DNA of 64,000 bases from Echiichthys vipera. Its lineage: Eukaryota; Chordata; Actinopteri; Perciformes; Trachinidae. The translations under genes and the position numbers were made by a program. The notes under the pieces are model-generated. The model was not told the DNA's origin and did not search any database. It saw nothing but the letters and a program-made list of their open reading frames with translations. The stretch covers positions 18,147,953 through 18,211,952 of the forward strand of contig OY829668.1 in the NCBI GenBank assembly GCA_963691815.1. Reading direction: 5' to 3'. This document shows, piece after piece, positions 18,955 through 31,870 of the stretch; within the stretch, counting starts at the first letter, position 1, and every line of letters begins with the position of its first letter.

Positions 18955-21511
18955 ATGGCTCAAGTACGTGAATTGTTAGACCAACAAAAGGATTTCTATA
19001 AAACTTTGTTTGAGCAACAGGAAAAAAGCTTCAAAACTTGTGTGCAGATCATTGTTGACTCTTCAAACAGGAGGATTGATGAGGTGATGGGTCTTGAAAT
19101 GACTCAAAAGGAATTTGATGACTTTAAAACGTAATGTAAAACTTGGACCATCGACTGTAGTGACACAAGAACTGTTTTGGACAGTTTGCAAAAGCTTGAT
19201 CTCAATCTCTGACAAGACCGAACATCTTGAGGGCCAGTCAAGATGTCACAATATTGCTGTAGATTGTGTCAAAGAATTTGAGAGAGAAAAGGTGTCCAAA
19301 TTCTAAGAAAAAGTGAGAAAGCTATTCAGTGGAAAACTACAACTGGACCATATAAAAATGGAGTTCGACTGGGTTTATAGGACTGGGAAGCCAATGTCAT
19401 CATCAGAAAGGCCGACCCACCATGGTCAGATTTCTGTGGATGAAGGACGAACTTGCTGTTTTGGATAAAGCAAAAAACTTAAAGGGCTCAGAAGATTTTT
19501 CTGAGGCTGTTTGGCAAAGAAGGAAAGAACTACTCCCCGAAATGAAAGCAGCTTGTTAGAGAAGTGAAATTGCATATTTAAAATATGACAGACTTAATGT
19601 CCATCTACCTTTCCAAAACCCACCACATCAGCAGGGCCAATGCTCAGAATGTGGCTTGTTTGTCTCCATCACTAGTCATGTATGTACCTTGACTACTTCA
19701 TATCTCATCTACATCACATTATCACTTACACACACCATGGTTAAGAACACATCTGATTTTGAAGGACAACTCTTTAAGCTTTTTGATCCCTCTCAAACTG
19801 ACTCCTACAATTTGGATGTTGACCCAGACCAGCATTTCTTTTCACCTCTTACCTCTGTTGCTATTATAATAAAATTCAGCTCAATGATATATGGATTTCT
19901 TTGCCTCCTAATTCATTTTCTACATTCCACCTGAATATAGGAAGTCTTTCAAGAAACTATGATAATTTCATTCATTATTTAGCCTCACTCAAACATGACA
20001 TTTCTGTTATTGCTTTATCAGAAACATGGCTAACAGGCATCTAGTGAAATATTTAAATTACCCAAATACAATGCAGTCCACTGTGTCAGAGAATAGGATC
20101 GGAGGTGGAGTGTGTCTGTTTATTCATGATGATTATAAATTTAAAATTAGGACTGATCTTTCTCTGAAGTCTGAAAAGGTTGAGGTGGAATCAGTCTTTG
20201 TTCAGCTCTCTGGTGTCTCTGGTGGAAGGAATGTTATTGTAATTTTATTATTGAGTAATTTATCGCTCTGCTGATGGAATTATCAGAGATCTTAATGAAA
20301 GTCTGTCCAGTTATCTTGACTTGATCAATAGGGAGGAAAGATGTTGTTATATTTTAGGAGATTTCAATATGAGTCTCTTAAATGCATAAAACAGATACCT
20401 TTGTGGGGATTTTCTTAATATTCTTTATTCTAGTTATTTTTTTCCTCTCATTCATAAGTCTACACAAGTTAATGAAATTTTAACAACTTAAATTGATAAC
20501 ATTTTTACAAATTCTTTGACCGAAGGAATCAAATCTGGGGTCTTGTTCTCAGATTTGTCAGCTCATTTTCCTATATTCCACTATTCTTTAATTAAAGCCA
20601 ATAAAGTAAAAAATATGAACAAGTCAAATGTTTGCAAATTTAAAGATATGCTTGCCAGTATTTCATGGGATGATTTGTATAAAGAAAGAATGTCAATTCT
20701 GCATGTCAAAAGTTTATGAAAGTTATAAATTCTAGTTTCAATGAATGTTTTCCAATTGGTGATTCTTCCAAAACAAAATAGACAAGACTCAATAAACCTT
20801 GGTTTACAATGGATTTACTTTAGCTGCTGAGGAAAAATAATAAATTGTATAGAAATATGTCTAAAATCCTTCTCCTCTTACCCATAGTGTTTATAAATCT
20901 TATAGAAATAAATCTACTTATTCCATCAGATCTGCAAAAAAGAAATATTTCTGTGATGGATTTAAGAGATGTGCGAAGGATATTAAAACGACTTGGAAAG
21001 TAATAAATCAATTGCTGCAAAGAGAAAAAACGATCCCCCAAGTTTCCTTCAGTCTTTTTGGATGGTAATTCTCTTAACAACTCATGTGATATAGCTAAAA
21101 ACTTGAATGGCTTTTTTTGTTAATGTTGGATATGATTTGGCTAACAAAATATCTGCCTGGCCTGTAATCCTTTGGACTTTATTCCAGCTAGTGATCCTAT
21201 TATCTCATATTTTAAGCCTCCTGATATCCAAGGAATAATTGACATAATTGAGGAATTAAAATCGTCCTCAACTGGTCATGACAATATTTCTCTATCCCTT
21301 GTCAAACAGGTGAAAGAGACAGTTTTACAACCACTTGTGTACTGTATATATTTTCTCTGTCTTTGAAAACTGGCATTTTGCCTGAGGATTTAATAGTTGC
21401 CAAACTTATACCTCTGCTTAAAGCAGATGATCCATGTTTTAGTAACTATAAACCCATATCTACTGTATATTGCCATTTTTTTTCAAAAATATTGGAAAAA
21501 AATTGTTTACA
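18955..21511 (+). mobile_element. Older Jockey-superfamily LINE, 5' part
   Basis: ORF1 relic from ATG 18955 (MAQVRELLDQQKDFYKTLFE, then pieces to LLPEMKAA near 19540). Endonuclease region 19895-20620 (FHLNIGSLSRNYDNFIHYLA, SVIALSETWL, YILGDFNMSLLNA, FSDLSAHFPIFHYSL), linker NKPWFTMDLL near 20795, and RT start 21165-21505 (LKSSSTGHDNISLSLVKQ, GILPEDLIVAKLIPLLKADD, FSNYKPIST, FSKILEK). The coding stops abruptly at 21511 and resumes at 28349. CR1/L2-like, exact clade not assigned. Many stops. Confidence 0.82.
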
Positions 21512-21794
21512 GGGGCTTCCGGTAATGGCGGCGTGCTAGACAGACGTGGTATCCCTCCACCAAAATCAGAAAATCCCTGCAAATGACCTAACCTGGCACA
21601 CATATTAACTTACTCGCTGCATTCTACAAGGCCTCTGATGTCGTCGGCACTTGGGAAATCGAGCAGGCATCGCACAAAAAGTCTACAACCAAAGATTTCC
21701 GACTTCGGCTCAGCTAAGAATAGCAGCGAAGTTAGCCCTAAAGCTAACGCTAACGACATGCAGAGCGAGGCTGCTGGAAACACCGGAGAAAATA

Positions 21795-22029
21795 AGCCTG
21801 TGAATGTTCTCATTCGTCCAGGTCATCGTTATCCTCAAAGCAATTTCAGTCAAAAGCAACTGGACTGGTTGTTTGTCTAGGAAGACGTTTCACCTCTCAT
21901 CCAAGAGGCTTCATCAGTTCATGTACGCATCTGACCAGGCTGGGACTGGTCCAACTAACTTGTGTGAGATCCAGGTATTTAACCTCTCCAACCAGTCCAG
22001 TTGCTTTTGACTGAAATTGCTTTGAGGAT
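21795..22029. mobile_element. MITE-like insertion in ORF1
   Basis: The 13-base run ACCGGAGAAAATA occurs at 21782-21794 and 22030-22042 on either side. Inside, about 40 bases starting GTTATCCTCAAAGCAATTTC at 21828 are inverted at the right end (to 22029). The middle contains GAAGACGTTTCACCTCTCAT, a motif common in fish repeats. No coding. The element class is uncertain because the target duplication is unusually long and about 33 bases lie outside the left arm. Confidence 0.75.
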
Positions 22030-22687
22030 ACCGGAGAAAATATGAACAAGGAGATTCTCGATGCCATCAAAGATCTGAAGGATGACTTCTCAAACAGATT
22101 GGATGGAATAGTGACTGCAATTGATGGAGTGAGTAAGGAAATAAGTGAGTGTATTGAACGTATTTCTAACGCTGAGGTCCGCATCTCAAATGCTGAGGAT
22201 GATGTAGCTAATCTTCAGGCTAAAGTTTCTGTACTAGAAGAGAAGAAAAGGGAGCTTGAAGATAAAGTGATAGACTGAGAAGCTCGGTCCAGACGCTCAA
22301 ATCTAAGACTGGTCAACCTTCTGGTGAAAGAGGAAGGGGAAGACGCTTGCATGTTTCTTGAGAAGTGGATCCCCGAGGTGCTGGGACCCACAGCTCCAAA
22401 CAACTTCACCCTGGAGAGAGCGCATCGTGTGGGCCAGAGGCGAGAGGTCGGTGCCCCCCCTCGGACAATGATTATAAAGTTTCTGAATGGCAGGGATAAA
22501 GTGGCTGTGTTGAGAGCGGTCAGAGCCAAAAAAAGAAACTCTCTACAAAGGTCATCCAGTACGTTTCTACCCAGACCTGGCACCAGGAGTCCACCAAAGA
22601 CAGAAAGAATTTGATGGTGTCAGAAAAAGCTGCGCAATATGGGAATAAGGCACGGCATCCTGGTTCCTGCTCAACTCGTGGTTACAT

Positions 22688-23555
22688 AAAATTCAAGATT
22701 CAAGATTCAAGAAGCTTTATTCATCCCAAGGGAAATTATTTTGCAACAGTTTCAATACAAAGGTGGAAAAGGATCAGAGTAACAATAAGCATAAACATAA
22801 ATCAAATCAAAATAAAGCTAACATCAGATAAATCAAGCAATGAACTAAGTGTGACAGAGTGCAACAGACATCGTGGTTAAGCGTAGGTATATACAATATA
22901 CAACAATACGCACTGTGCAGTTTAGCAGCAGATTGAAATGAAATAAGTACAGACTAGATAAGTGAGAAGGAGCGATAAGTTATAATTATAATAAGCATTT
23001 CCTACAGAACTAAGTGACAGTATGGCACAGTGGAGTGTAGCAGCCTTTCGTACTGAAGTAAGTTACAGTAAGTTACAGTAAACCACAGTGAAATGTAGCA
23101 GCATGTCCTAAAGCACAGTAAGTGTAGCAGCAGATAGTTTCAGTACCATTAAATAAATAAATAAGTGATGTAGTGGTGATATTAAGAGACAGTGTAAAGT
23201 GTAGCAGCAGTAAGTTACAGTACCACAAAATAAGTGATGTAGTGGTGGTATAAAGTGACAGTGTAGTATAGCAGCATTTCTTACTGAAAATAAGTGACAG
23301 TACAACTGAATAAAGTGGTGCAGTGATGGTATAAAGTGACAAAGTGACATTTTCAGGACACAGTGTCTCCACTGTTCCTTACCTGACCAGGGGGAGATGA
23401 ATTGTAAAGTTTGATGGCCGCCGGAAGAAAAGACTTCCTCCGGCGTTCAGTGTTACACTGGGGGAGAATGAGTCTGTGAAAGGAGAGGGAGCAACTGTTG
23501 CTGGCTGCCGCTTTACACAGCGCCGGAACCAGAAGTGAAGGGCAGCACACAAACT
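22688..23555 (-). mobile_element. LINE 3' end (CR1/Rex1-like) inserted in ORF1
   Basis: The minus strand reads LSFHRLILPQCNTERRRKSF, LPAAIKLYNSSPPGQVRNSG near 23450-23360, the C-terminus of the same general LINE type as 145-725. A long 3' region and a GAATCTT-type short tandem tail (seen as TTCAAGATTCAAGATTCAAG at 22690) follow. It separates two parts of the L1-like ORF1. Confidence 0.8.
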
Positions 23556-23621
23556 TTTAAAACACCCACCGAAGCAGAGGCTTTCATCAGGCAAATCCAA
23601 GAGGAAAATGGTAATGAATGA

Positions 23622-24304
23622 ACATTTAGCCTTGGAAAGTTTGTAGCTTTTAAGGCTTATGTCATTATTATACTACTATGGTCAGGTAGTATGGGTGACT
23701 AAGCTTCAGCTTTTCTGATTATCAATATCCAGGCAAGGTAAAATCAAGCCTTAAGTTTTCAGTTCTAAAGGGGAGGAGAGAGGAAGAAATGCATTTTGCA
23801 TTTTTGTTCTTTTCTGTTCTTTTCTCTCCTTATCTTCTAATCATAAGAAAATGCACACTTATAATTTAAATGAACCCTTGGAGAAGTTAGCACTTTACCA
23901 GATACTTGAAATGTATACTCCAGAGACTCTGTGACGAGATATTTGCTATACTTTACCGACCCTTTTTGTTGTGCTTTAGGTCTTAATTTGTGGAGGGAGG
24001 ATATCTATGTTTTGTTTTGTTTTTTTGTTTTTCGGTAGAAGCAACTTTTAAGTAGCACTGCTTGATCACTCTTCACCAAGTGTGGTGTGGTCTTCGACGT
24101 TGCAGAAGTGTACATTTGGTAGAGGGGGTAAGCTCGGTTCTAGAGCAACAGGGTTTGTGTGGTTTGTTCATGGGAAAATGTTGATGTGTTTCATCAGGTT
24201 TGTTTTGGATGACTTTTCTTGGCTTGTTTTCTTGTTTTTTTGCATCTGGAGGCAGAATTTGCACTTTATTCCTCAGGTACCAACAGTGATGACACATTTT
24301 AGTA
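23622..24304 (+). other. Inter-ORF region of the L1-like element
   Basis: Between ORF1 stop and ORF2 start; T-rich, no motif recognised. Longer than a typical L1 spacer, so it may hold another unrecognised insertion. Confidence 0.4.
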
Positions 24305-27300
24305 ATGACTAAAGAATTTGAGATTAAATTTACTTCATGGAATTGCAGAGGCTTACAAAATTATAGAAAGCTAAAACAGGTAATGGGGAGGTTGAAAAGC
24401 ATTCATTCTCAAATTATTTTTCTTCAGGAAACCCATCTCTCTATTAATGAAGACATTAGATTAAAAAGGAGGTGGCAAGGTAAGGTTTTGTCGGCTCCTT
24501 TTAATACCCACGTAAGAGGGGTTGCGACTCATTCACAAATCCATTCCTTTGAATATCACCAACGTGATTGCTGATAAAGCAGGCAGGTACCTTATAGTTC
24601 AGGGTGTGCTTTTATCAGAATTTCTTAATTTGGTCAACATATATGCGCCAAATCAGGATGACCCTGAATTCTTTAACAACCTATTTCTTAATTTGTCAGC
24701 CCTTCCAGGTCAATACATAATAGCAGGAGATTTCAACTGTACCCTTAACCCCAATAAGGACAGGTCATCAAAGGTGGACAATTCCCATAACAAAAGTAGA
24801 GAATTCTACACTCATTTATTGAGTCACTAAATTTATGTGATGTATGGAGAGACAGAAACCCTGACATACCAGTTTATTCTTGTTTTTCTAACACTCATAA
24901 GTCGTACTCCAGAATCAGTTACTTTTTAGTCTCTGCAGGTTTGATGTCTAAAATCAGAGATTGTAATAATGATGGCATCTTGATCTCTGATCATGCCCCA
25001 AATAACCTTTGGTATATGGATCCAGGTCTGAGTAAGGACCCGCCTAAATGGAGATTACAACAAAAATGGCTGCGGGACCCAGAATTAATCTTTTTTATTG
25101 AGGAACAAATTGACATATACTTCTCATTTAATAAGTCAGAAACATCAGCAAGTATTCGGTGGGAGGCATTTAAAGCTTTTATTAGGGGCCAAATCATCAA
25201 ATTACCAGTTATAAGTCCAAAAATGCTAAACAAAAATGCTGGAATCCAAAATTAAGCTCCTGGAAACAAAATATTATCGGAATCCTTGTTCTAATTTACA
25301 TCAGGAAATAGTGCTTTTAAGGGCGCAATACAATGAAATCTCCTCATTAAAAGCTATGGCTAATCTTCTAAAACTTAAACAAACCTTTTTCGACCAAGGG
25401 GAGAAATCTGGTAAAAATTCTTGCATGGCGCATAAAAAAGCTTCAGACTGAAAGGGCCATCACTAGCCTCATAAATGAAGATGGTGAGACTATCATAGAT
25501 CCCATCAAAATTAGCGATGCATTCAAAAGGTATTATGAAAATTTGTATACCTCTGAAAGAGATCCAGAGTTCGCGCACCAAAAAGTTTTTCTAGATAATA
25601 TTAATTTCCAAAACTTTCAGCAGAGGATAGATTTGAGGTTGGAAGAGGATATATCCTTAGAGGACATCTCAAGCGCAATAAAAAGCATGAAATCTGGCAA
25701 AGCCGCAGGCCCTGACGGTCTACCCTCAGACTTTTATAAAACATTTGAATCTAAATTACTAACTCCTCTCTTAGAAATGTTTAGGGAATCGTTCCAAAAA
25801 GGAATTCTACCACCCTCATTAAGAGGTGCATCAATTATTCTGCTTCCCAAACCAGACAAGTCAAACGATAAATGTGAAAATCTGAGACCAATCAAACTTT
25901 TAAACTTAGACTTAAAAATTTGATATAAAGTTTTAGCCAAATGACTTGAAAGTCTCCTCCCAGGGATCATAAATGCAGATCAGAATGGATTCATTGTAAG
26001 TCTTCAGGGTTTTCATAATGTACGTAGGGTGCTATATATTTTACACGACCAAAAGGAAAAATCTGATACACCTTTCCTGTCGCTAGACGCAGAGAAAGCA
26101 TTCGATAGGGTAGAATGGGCATACTTACTACTTACTAGACCAGTTTGGTGAAACGTTTATACAATGAACCCTATGCAGAGATAATCACAAATAATAATCT
26201 TTCCAATCCAATTAAAATCAGGGGAGGATGCTGACAGGGGTGTCCCCTCTCAACCCTTTTATTTATAATTGCAATAGAGCCCCTAGCAATGGCAATAAGA
26301 AACCACACACTAAATTCCGGAATATGCATTGGTCAACTAGAACACGGATGATGTAATTCTCTTCCTCAGAAATTTAAGAGTCTCTATTCTGGCTCTTATG
26401 GAACTGATGAAAAGAGTCAGTAGTATCTCCAGTCACAAAATTAACACCCTCAAATCATCCATTTTGTTGCTCAACTCATCTGAAAGAGAAAACCCCCCTA
26501 TTCATGCTAACCAATTTAAGACTGTCAACAGCTTTACCTATTTGGGAATTCAAATTACCAGCAAACTAGAGGAAATTGTACAAACCAATTATACACCAGT
26601 GATGAAGTCCATTTCTGAATCAATTGATAAATGGTCATCTCTTTCGATCTCTGTAATAGGTAGAATTAATATTTTAAAAATGAATATCCTGCCAGAATTA
26701 TTGTATCTTTTTCAGAATATCCCCTTGCCGCCTCCTTCAAATTTTTTTGGCAGTCTTCAAAAAGTGTTTTAAAAAAAGTTTTATTTGGAAAAACAGACGC
26801 CCCAGACTCCGTTTATCCCTTCTTTACTTACCCTTTGACAGGGGAGGGCTGAAATGCCCAAACCTACCATGGTACTATTGGGCAACTCGAATTAGGTCTA
26901 TGAGGTTTTATTATTCATCAGACAGCTCACTAGCATGGAAAGATATCGAATCGCTTTCTTTAACGCCTCAGCTACCAGCATACATATATTCAGATAATCC
27001 CAAAAAACTAATCAAAAAAATACAGAACCCCATCGTTAAAACATGGTTGCTGTATGGTATGATGTGCAAAAATACTTAAAGGAAACGCAAACTCTTTTTC
27101 AATACAGCCCAATATGGGGAAATAATTATTTCATACCAGGGAGGGATGATGGTGGCTTGACAGAGGATTAAGCTTAATAGGTGACATATTTGACTCAGAG
27201 GAGGGAGATATTACATAATTTGGAGAGCTGGTTGATATTTATGATATTCCTTCTAAACCTTTTTATAAATACCTCCAGCTCAGAAGCTTTATAGGTTCTA

Positions 27301-28085
27301 ATCAAAAGCAAGTCATCAGCATTCCTACTCTATCCTTATTAGAGAAAATTTTAATTAAGAACCCTTTTGATAGGGGAATCATATCAGAAGTGTACAATTT
27401 GATGTTGACTAACTCACGGGAATCCACAGAATCTAAGTTTAGAGCATGGAAAAATGATTTACAGGGCGAACTGACAATTGAAGAATGGTACAAGGCATTT
27501 AGGAGGGCTCAAACTCAAACTGCCAATACAAGATTGGTACTCCTGCAATACAACTGGTTAATGAGAGTATATTACACACCAGAAGAACTGAACAAATTTA
27601 ATCCTAATTTTCCAGATTTATGTACCAAATGTAGCAGAGAGTAAGGAACACTCTTTCATTGCATTTGGAAGTGCCCAAAGACTCAGGAGTTTGGTCAGAT
27701 GTGTGTCGTACAATTCAGGAGATACTATCAATCCATTTAGTAGCAGATCCTAGATTCTTCATTCTTGGCATTTATCCAAAGGGACATAAAATAAAACGTA
27801 GAGAACAGATATTTATAGACTTGTGTCTTTTACATGCCAAAGGATCAATAGCTTTAACATGGAAAAGTTCCCATAGACCAAACATTGAACAGTGGCTAAA
27901 GGAAATGTCAAGATGTCTACCTTTGGAAAAAATCACATACACAATTAAAGATAAGCAAGAACGGTTTTTAACATATCTGGGGCCCATTTATAAAGTTTCT
28001 GAGAGAAAAAGACTTTTCTAGTATGTTGGACACAGCTAAGGGGAGATTAAACACTACCTCTGCAACTAAACAATTTCTTTATTGA
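24305..28085 (+). pseudogene. L1-like ORF2 (endonuclease, RT, Cys-rich end), broken
   Basis: Endonuclease: FTSWNCRGLQNYRKLKQVM, IIFLQETHLS, LVNIYAPNQDDPEF, YIIAGDFNCTLNPNKDR, ISDHAP near 24985. RT: GKAAGPDGLPSDFYKTFESK near 25700, ASIILLPKPDKS, NLRPIKLLN, SLDAEKAFDRVEW near 26090, a TDDVILFL box near 26346 (YADD in active relatives) and SFTYLGIQIT. C-terminal part: WLMRVYYTPEELNKF, CTKCSRE and HCIWKC (zinc-knuckle-like, about 27620-27670). The end FLY-stop is at 28085. At least a dozen stops or shifts; inactive. Confidence 0.85.
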
Positions 28086-28348
28086 TATTTACAAAACACT
28101 TAATGGTACTCGTAGGTCCTCAGGAGCTCAAGATGAAATTGTCTTTTGTCTTTTTTTGTTTTTTTTTGTTTATTTTGTTTGTTTGTTTTTTACTGTTGAT
28201 GTTGTTTAAACAAACAGACTGTATCTTAACCTTTTTATTTTTATATTTACAAACCTAAGTTTACAAAGATACCTCTTCATTTATCTTGAATACTTGTTGA
28301 TGTTTGATATGGCTGAAAACGCAATAAACAGATTGTAAATAAAAAAAA

Positions 28349-29560
28349 TGTTTACAAACGGATTCTGTTTCATTGAGAGTCAAATTCAATTATTTATAAA
28401 CACCAGTATGGTTTTCGAAAGAATCATTCCACTTATATGGCTCTGCTTCCCTAATTGACAATGTTACCTCTGCGCTTTGAAAACAATACATTTATTTGTA
28501 GTATTTTCATTGACATTTCAAAAGCTTTTGATAGTTAGTCATCTGATTTTATAAGAAAGAAATGTATAAATAAGGTTTTCATAATGTTACTTACAAATGG
28601 TTAAATAATTATTTGTTTGCATTGAGGGTTGCTATTCTAATAAAGCCAAATTACTCTGGGGTCCCACAAGGGTCCATTCTTGGACCATTATTATTCCTTT
28701 TCTACATATATACATTATATGTAAATAAATGACCGTCTAATGTTTTCGATAGCCTTTCTCCAATAATGTTTGCAGATGACACAACCCTCTTTTTCTCTCA
28801 TTCAAATTTTGATTCATTGATAAGAGATGCTAATGCTCGTTTAGTTGCCTACGATTCCTGGTTCAGATTAAATAAATGATCGTTGAATATATAAAAATAT
28901 CTGATATTATTATTTTCAGAAGTAATAAAACCTACTGTAAAGATTTATCTAAGATTATAATTAAGTCTGCTGAGATGCCTTAAGTGTAAAGTGCAAACTT
29001 TTTGGGATTTTTTGTTGGTAAGAGTTTAAATAAGAGAGAACAAACTGACTGGGTTAGTAGAAAAAAAATAATCTACTGGTATAATAAGGAGGGTTGGTCA
29101 TCTGGTCTACCACTAAGTGTATCCTCACAGTATATTACAGCTTGATTTATCCCCATCTTTCATACTGTAATAACATTTGGGGTAGTATTTTTCCAACTAC
29201 TCCACAACATTTTGGTCCTCCAGAAATGTTTTGTTAGGATTGACCCAATCAGAGTCACATATTTCATCTGCCTCTTTATTTTCAGAAACTCCAGTTTCTT
29301 AAGATTTATGACTTAAATATTTTCCAAATATGTGTTTTTATTTACCAAATATTTTTACATGAAGGAAATATTCCAGATCACTTTAGGTATTATTTTAAAG
29401 CAAACTCCCAGTAAACAGGTAAATTACCTCTGAGTAAAACAAATAAAACATATTCATATTCAACTCATAAATCATCACATCTTCATCCTCCTAAATTTCT
29501 CACTCAATAGGATTTCGGGGAACCAAATTATGAAAAAAAAATTTTATTTGGCTAATGGAT
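28349..29560 (+). mobile_element. Older LINE, 3' part
   Basis: Continues the element interrupted at 21511: HQYGFRKNHSTYMALLP near 28410, FIDISKAFDS near 28510, YSGVPQGSILGPLLFL near 28660, MFADDTTLFFSHS near 28770 (catalytic ADD box), NNIWGSIFP near 29170 and a C-terminal tail to about 29500. Heavily mutated. Confidence 0.82.
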
Positions 29561-30085
29561 GTTTCTCGATAGCTTATTACAAAAGATGTTTTAAAAGCAT
29601 TTAGTTGCTGTTTATAAATGATTAACTTCATGTATTGTTGGTGGTTTTATTTGTTCTACTCAGAGGTAATTAACCTGGGGTCAATACAGTACCCTTACAT
29701 GAACACACGCATACATTCATACACTTCACAATTTTTTGTTTGTTTTTTAAAATGGAAATTATTATTGTTCTTTCTTGTTGTTGCTACCAATTTTGTCATA
29801 AGTTTACCATTATTTTTGTTTTCTGCATTTTGAAACCTCAATAACTTTGTGAACTGTTTTTGGTGGAGGATTCAAATAAGCCCTCTGTTTTTTCCCTCTT
29901 CCTGTACAGTCTATTATTTGTCATTTTATTTGGTAATTTTTATGAAAGTTTTTAAATTGTGTAAAAAAAATGCTGGCCTTTATTCCTCTTATATTTTTTC
30001 ATCATCCATTAATCTGACAATAATATTCTTGATTATCCACTTGTGCTGTGACTCTGGTGGATGTTCTGACAGTCCAGCAGTGTGA
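29561..30085. other. T-rich region behind the older LINE
   Basis: Probably its 3' untranslated region. The open frames are Phe/Ile/Leu-rich by composition only. No end or target duplication of the older LINE was found. Confidence 0.4.
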
Positions 30086-30089
30086 GAGT

Positions 30090-31870
30090 TTGATGATGAG
30101 AATCCTACCCAGACTGAGGACCAGAACCATTTTTACAAAATAATCTTCACTCAAGATACACTTACTAGCTTTTCCTGGAGGTTTCATCAGGTTTTTGTAC
30201 TTGCTGACTTGGACCACCAGAACCCTTCTACCTTTTGATGGTGCTGTACTTTAACAAACTCGTTCTAGAGATTTTACCTGATTGACATCAAAATTGGTCT
30301 GCACCATCTCAAGACCCAACAACACAGCCCCTCTTCCAGGATCAATGTAGTTTTATGAAAATCAGTAGGCATCAGTAGCCCCCCAGATCTAAAAAAAAAA
30401 AAAAGCCTCTTGAACCGATATCCTAAACTCAAGAGGAAGTCGCCCATTTTGGACTTTATGGCCATTTTCTGACATTTGCAGGTGTCATACTCAACAACCT
30501 CTTCCTAGAGATTTAACCTGATTGACCATTTAAAGACCTTAGTGATCAAAGTTACCTACTTTCGTTAATTTTTTTTGGACCACCTGGCTGTGGTCTGGCG
30601 ATAATTATTGGCGTCACAATATAAATCAGGAAGTTGCTGTAACTTGAGCATACATTGTCAAGTCTTCACCAAATTGTTGACGCATAACAACCTCCAGCCT
30701 GAACACACCAACATCCCAATATTTACTCACAGCCACTGCGCCACCTGTTGGCAACAGGAAGTCAGCCTAATTTGACAAACTTCATCCGATTTACATCAAA
30801 ATTTCAATGTGTTTTGATTTACATCAAGGCAAAGCATGTTTTGTAGGTGCTCTCTAGCGCCTCACAGTGGACACAGAAAGTGGTGCAAACATTTCGATAG
30901 ATCGCCTGAGGCCCAGGCCCTTCATGCAGTGTTCGATGGTCACTGAGATAAGCGACAGGACCGGACAGAGACTGGCCAGTTTCCCCGACGTGTACCGGGT
31001 GTTAGGGCCCGTTCATAGATGCTTGCAGCTTAAATGATAATTATTTTTCTTTTACTACATTAATTGCCTTTTTGAGGGCCTTAACATTTTTTAAATGTCC
31101 CGGAAATTTGCAACCTTGTCAAGACTGGTGTACATTTAGGTATTTTATGGGGCTCATGCATGGGCCTTGGAACCTGGCTCAGTAGGGCCCCCTAGAAAGT
31201 TGCTCAAATTGAGCCCCTTGAGGGGTTAGAGAGAGTTACGAAAATCGGTAGGCACATAGAGAATGAGGAGACTCACAAAAAAACCTCAAATGCCATATCC
31301 TAAACCCAAAAGGAAGTTGGCCATTTTGAACTGAATGCAAATTTAGTTCATATTTGGTCTTTTAAAGGGTGCCATACTCATCCTAGTGACCTGATCAACT
31401 TCCAAATTGGCCTGTACCATCTCAAGACCCTTGTGATCAAAGTTACCTCATCCTGTAGCTAATTACTTAAGCATAAATTGTCCAATCTGCTCCAAACTTC
31501 TGATGGTTGAGAGTTCGGCAGAACCACATCTCAATATTCACTCAGTCAGAGCGCCCCCTATTGGCGACAGGAAATATGTGGCTTTTTGATGGTGTCATAC
31601 CAGGAAGTTGCTGTAACTTAAGCAAATTCAAACTTTAATGTGTTGTTCGTTTGATGTCGCTTGAAGTATAGCAAGGCAAAGCAAGTTTGATATGCGGTCT
31701 CTTGCATCACACAGTGGATGCAGGAAGTGGGGCAGGTTGCGAAACAGGAAGTTGCTGTAACTTTAACATATCCATTCTTTACCAAATTTCTGATACCCAT
31801 TCATTGCTGATTGCAACTTTAATTGCTTTTGTTCCTGAATTGAAATGTTCTACAGGCCTAAGCATTTGAG
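30090..31870. repeat. Unclassified iterated interspersed repeat
   Basis: Several short modules recur at wide spacing in the same order. CAGGAAGTTGCTGTAACTT occurs near 30632, 31602 and 31746; ACCATCTCAAGACCC near 30304 and 31418; GCGCC-CCT-TTGGC-ACAGGAA near 30739 and 31551; CACAGTGGA-GCAGGAAGTGG-like near 30865 and 31710. No protein-coding motif and no terminal repeats found. Similar AAGTTGC/CCATTTTG-rich repeats are common in fish, but I cannot name the family. Confidence 0.6.

Larger units (their letters stand above)
21638..23621 (+). pseudogene. L1-like ORF1, interrupted twice
   Basis: RNA-binding chaperone-type ORF1 of the L1-like element. It starts MSSALGKSSRHRTKSLQPK, resumes after a MITE with coiled-coil sequence (NKEILDAIKDLKDDF, DVANLQAKVSVLEEKKRELE), then a stop. 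The RRM-like part follows (FLEKWIPEVLGP, FTLERAHRVGQRREVGAPPR, TMIIKFLNGRDKVAVLRAVR) and, after a frameshift, FYPDLAPGVHQRQKEFDGVR. A minus-strand LINE tail fills 22688-23555. The last residues, FKTPTEAEAFIRQIQEENG, follow it and end in TGA. Not translatable as one protein. Confidence 0.8.
21512..28348 (+). mobile_element. Near full-length L1/Tx1-like LINE inserted in the older LINE
   Basis: 6,837 bases bounded by the direct repeat TGTTTACA (21504-21511 and 28349-28356), taken as target duplication. It begins GGGCTTCCGGTAATGGCGGC, has ORF1 (21638-23621), ORF2 (24305-28085), a T-rich 3' untranslated region and ends GTAAATAAAAAAAA. Removing it brings the RT reading of the host LINE together (KILEK joined to the HQYGFRKNHSTYMALL part). 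Both ORFs carry stops and shifts, and ORF1 carries two later insertions. Confidence 0.85.
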
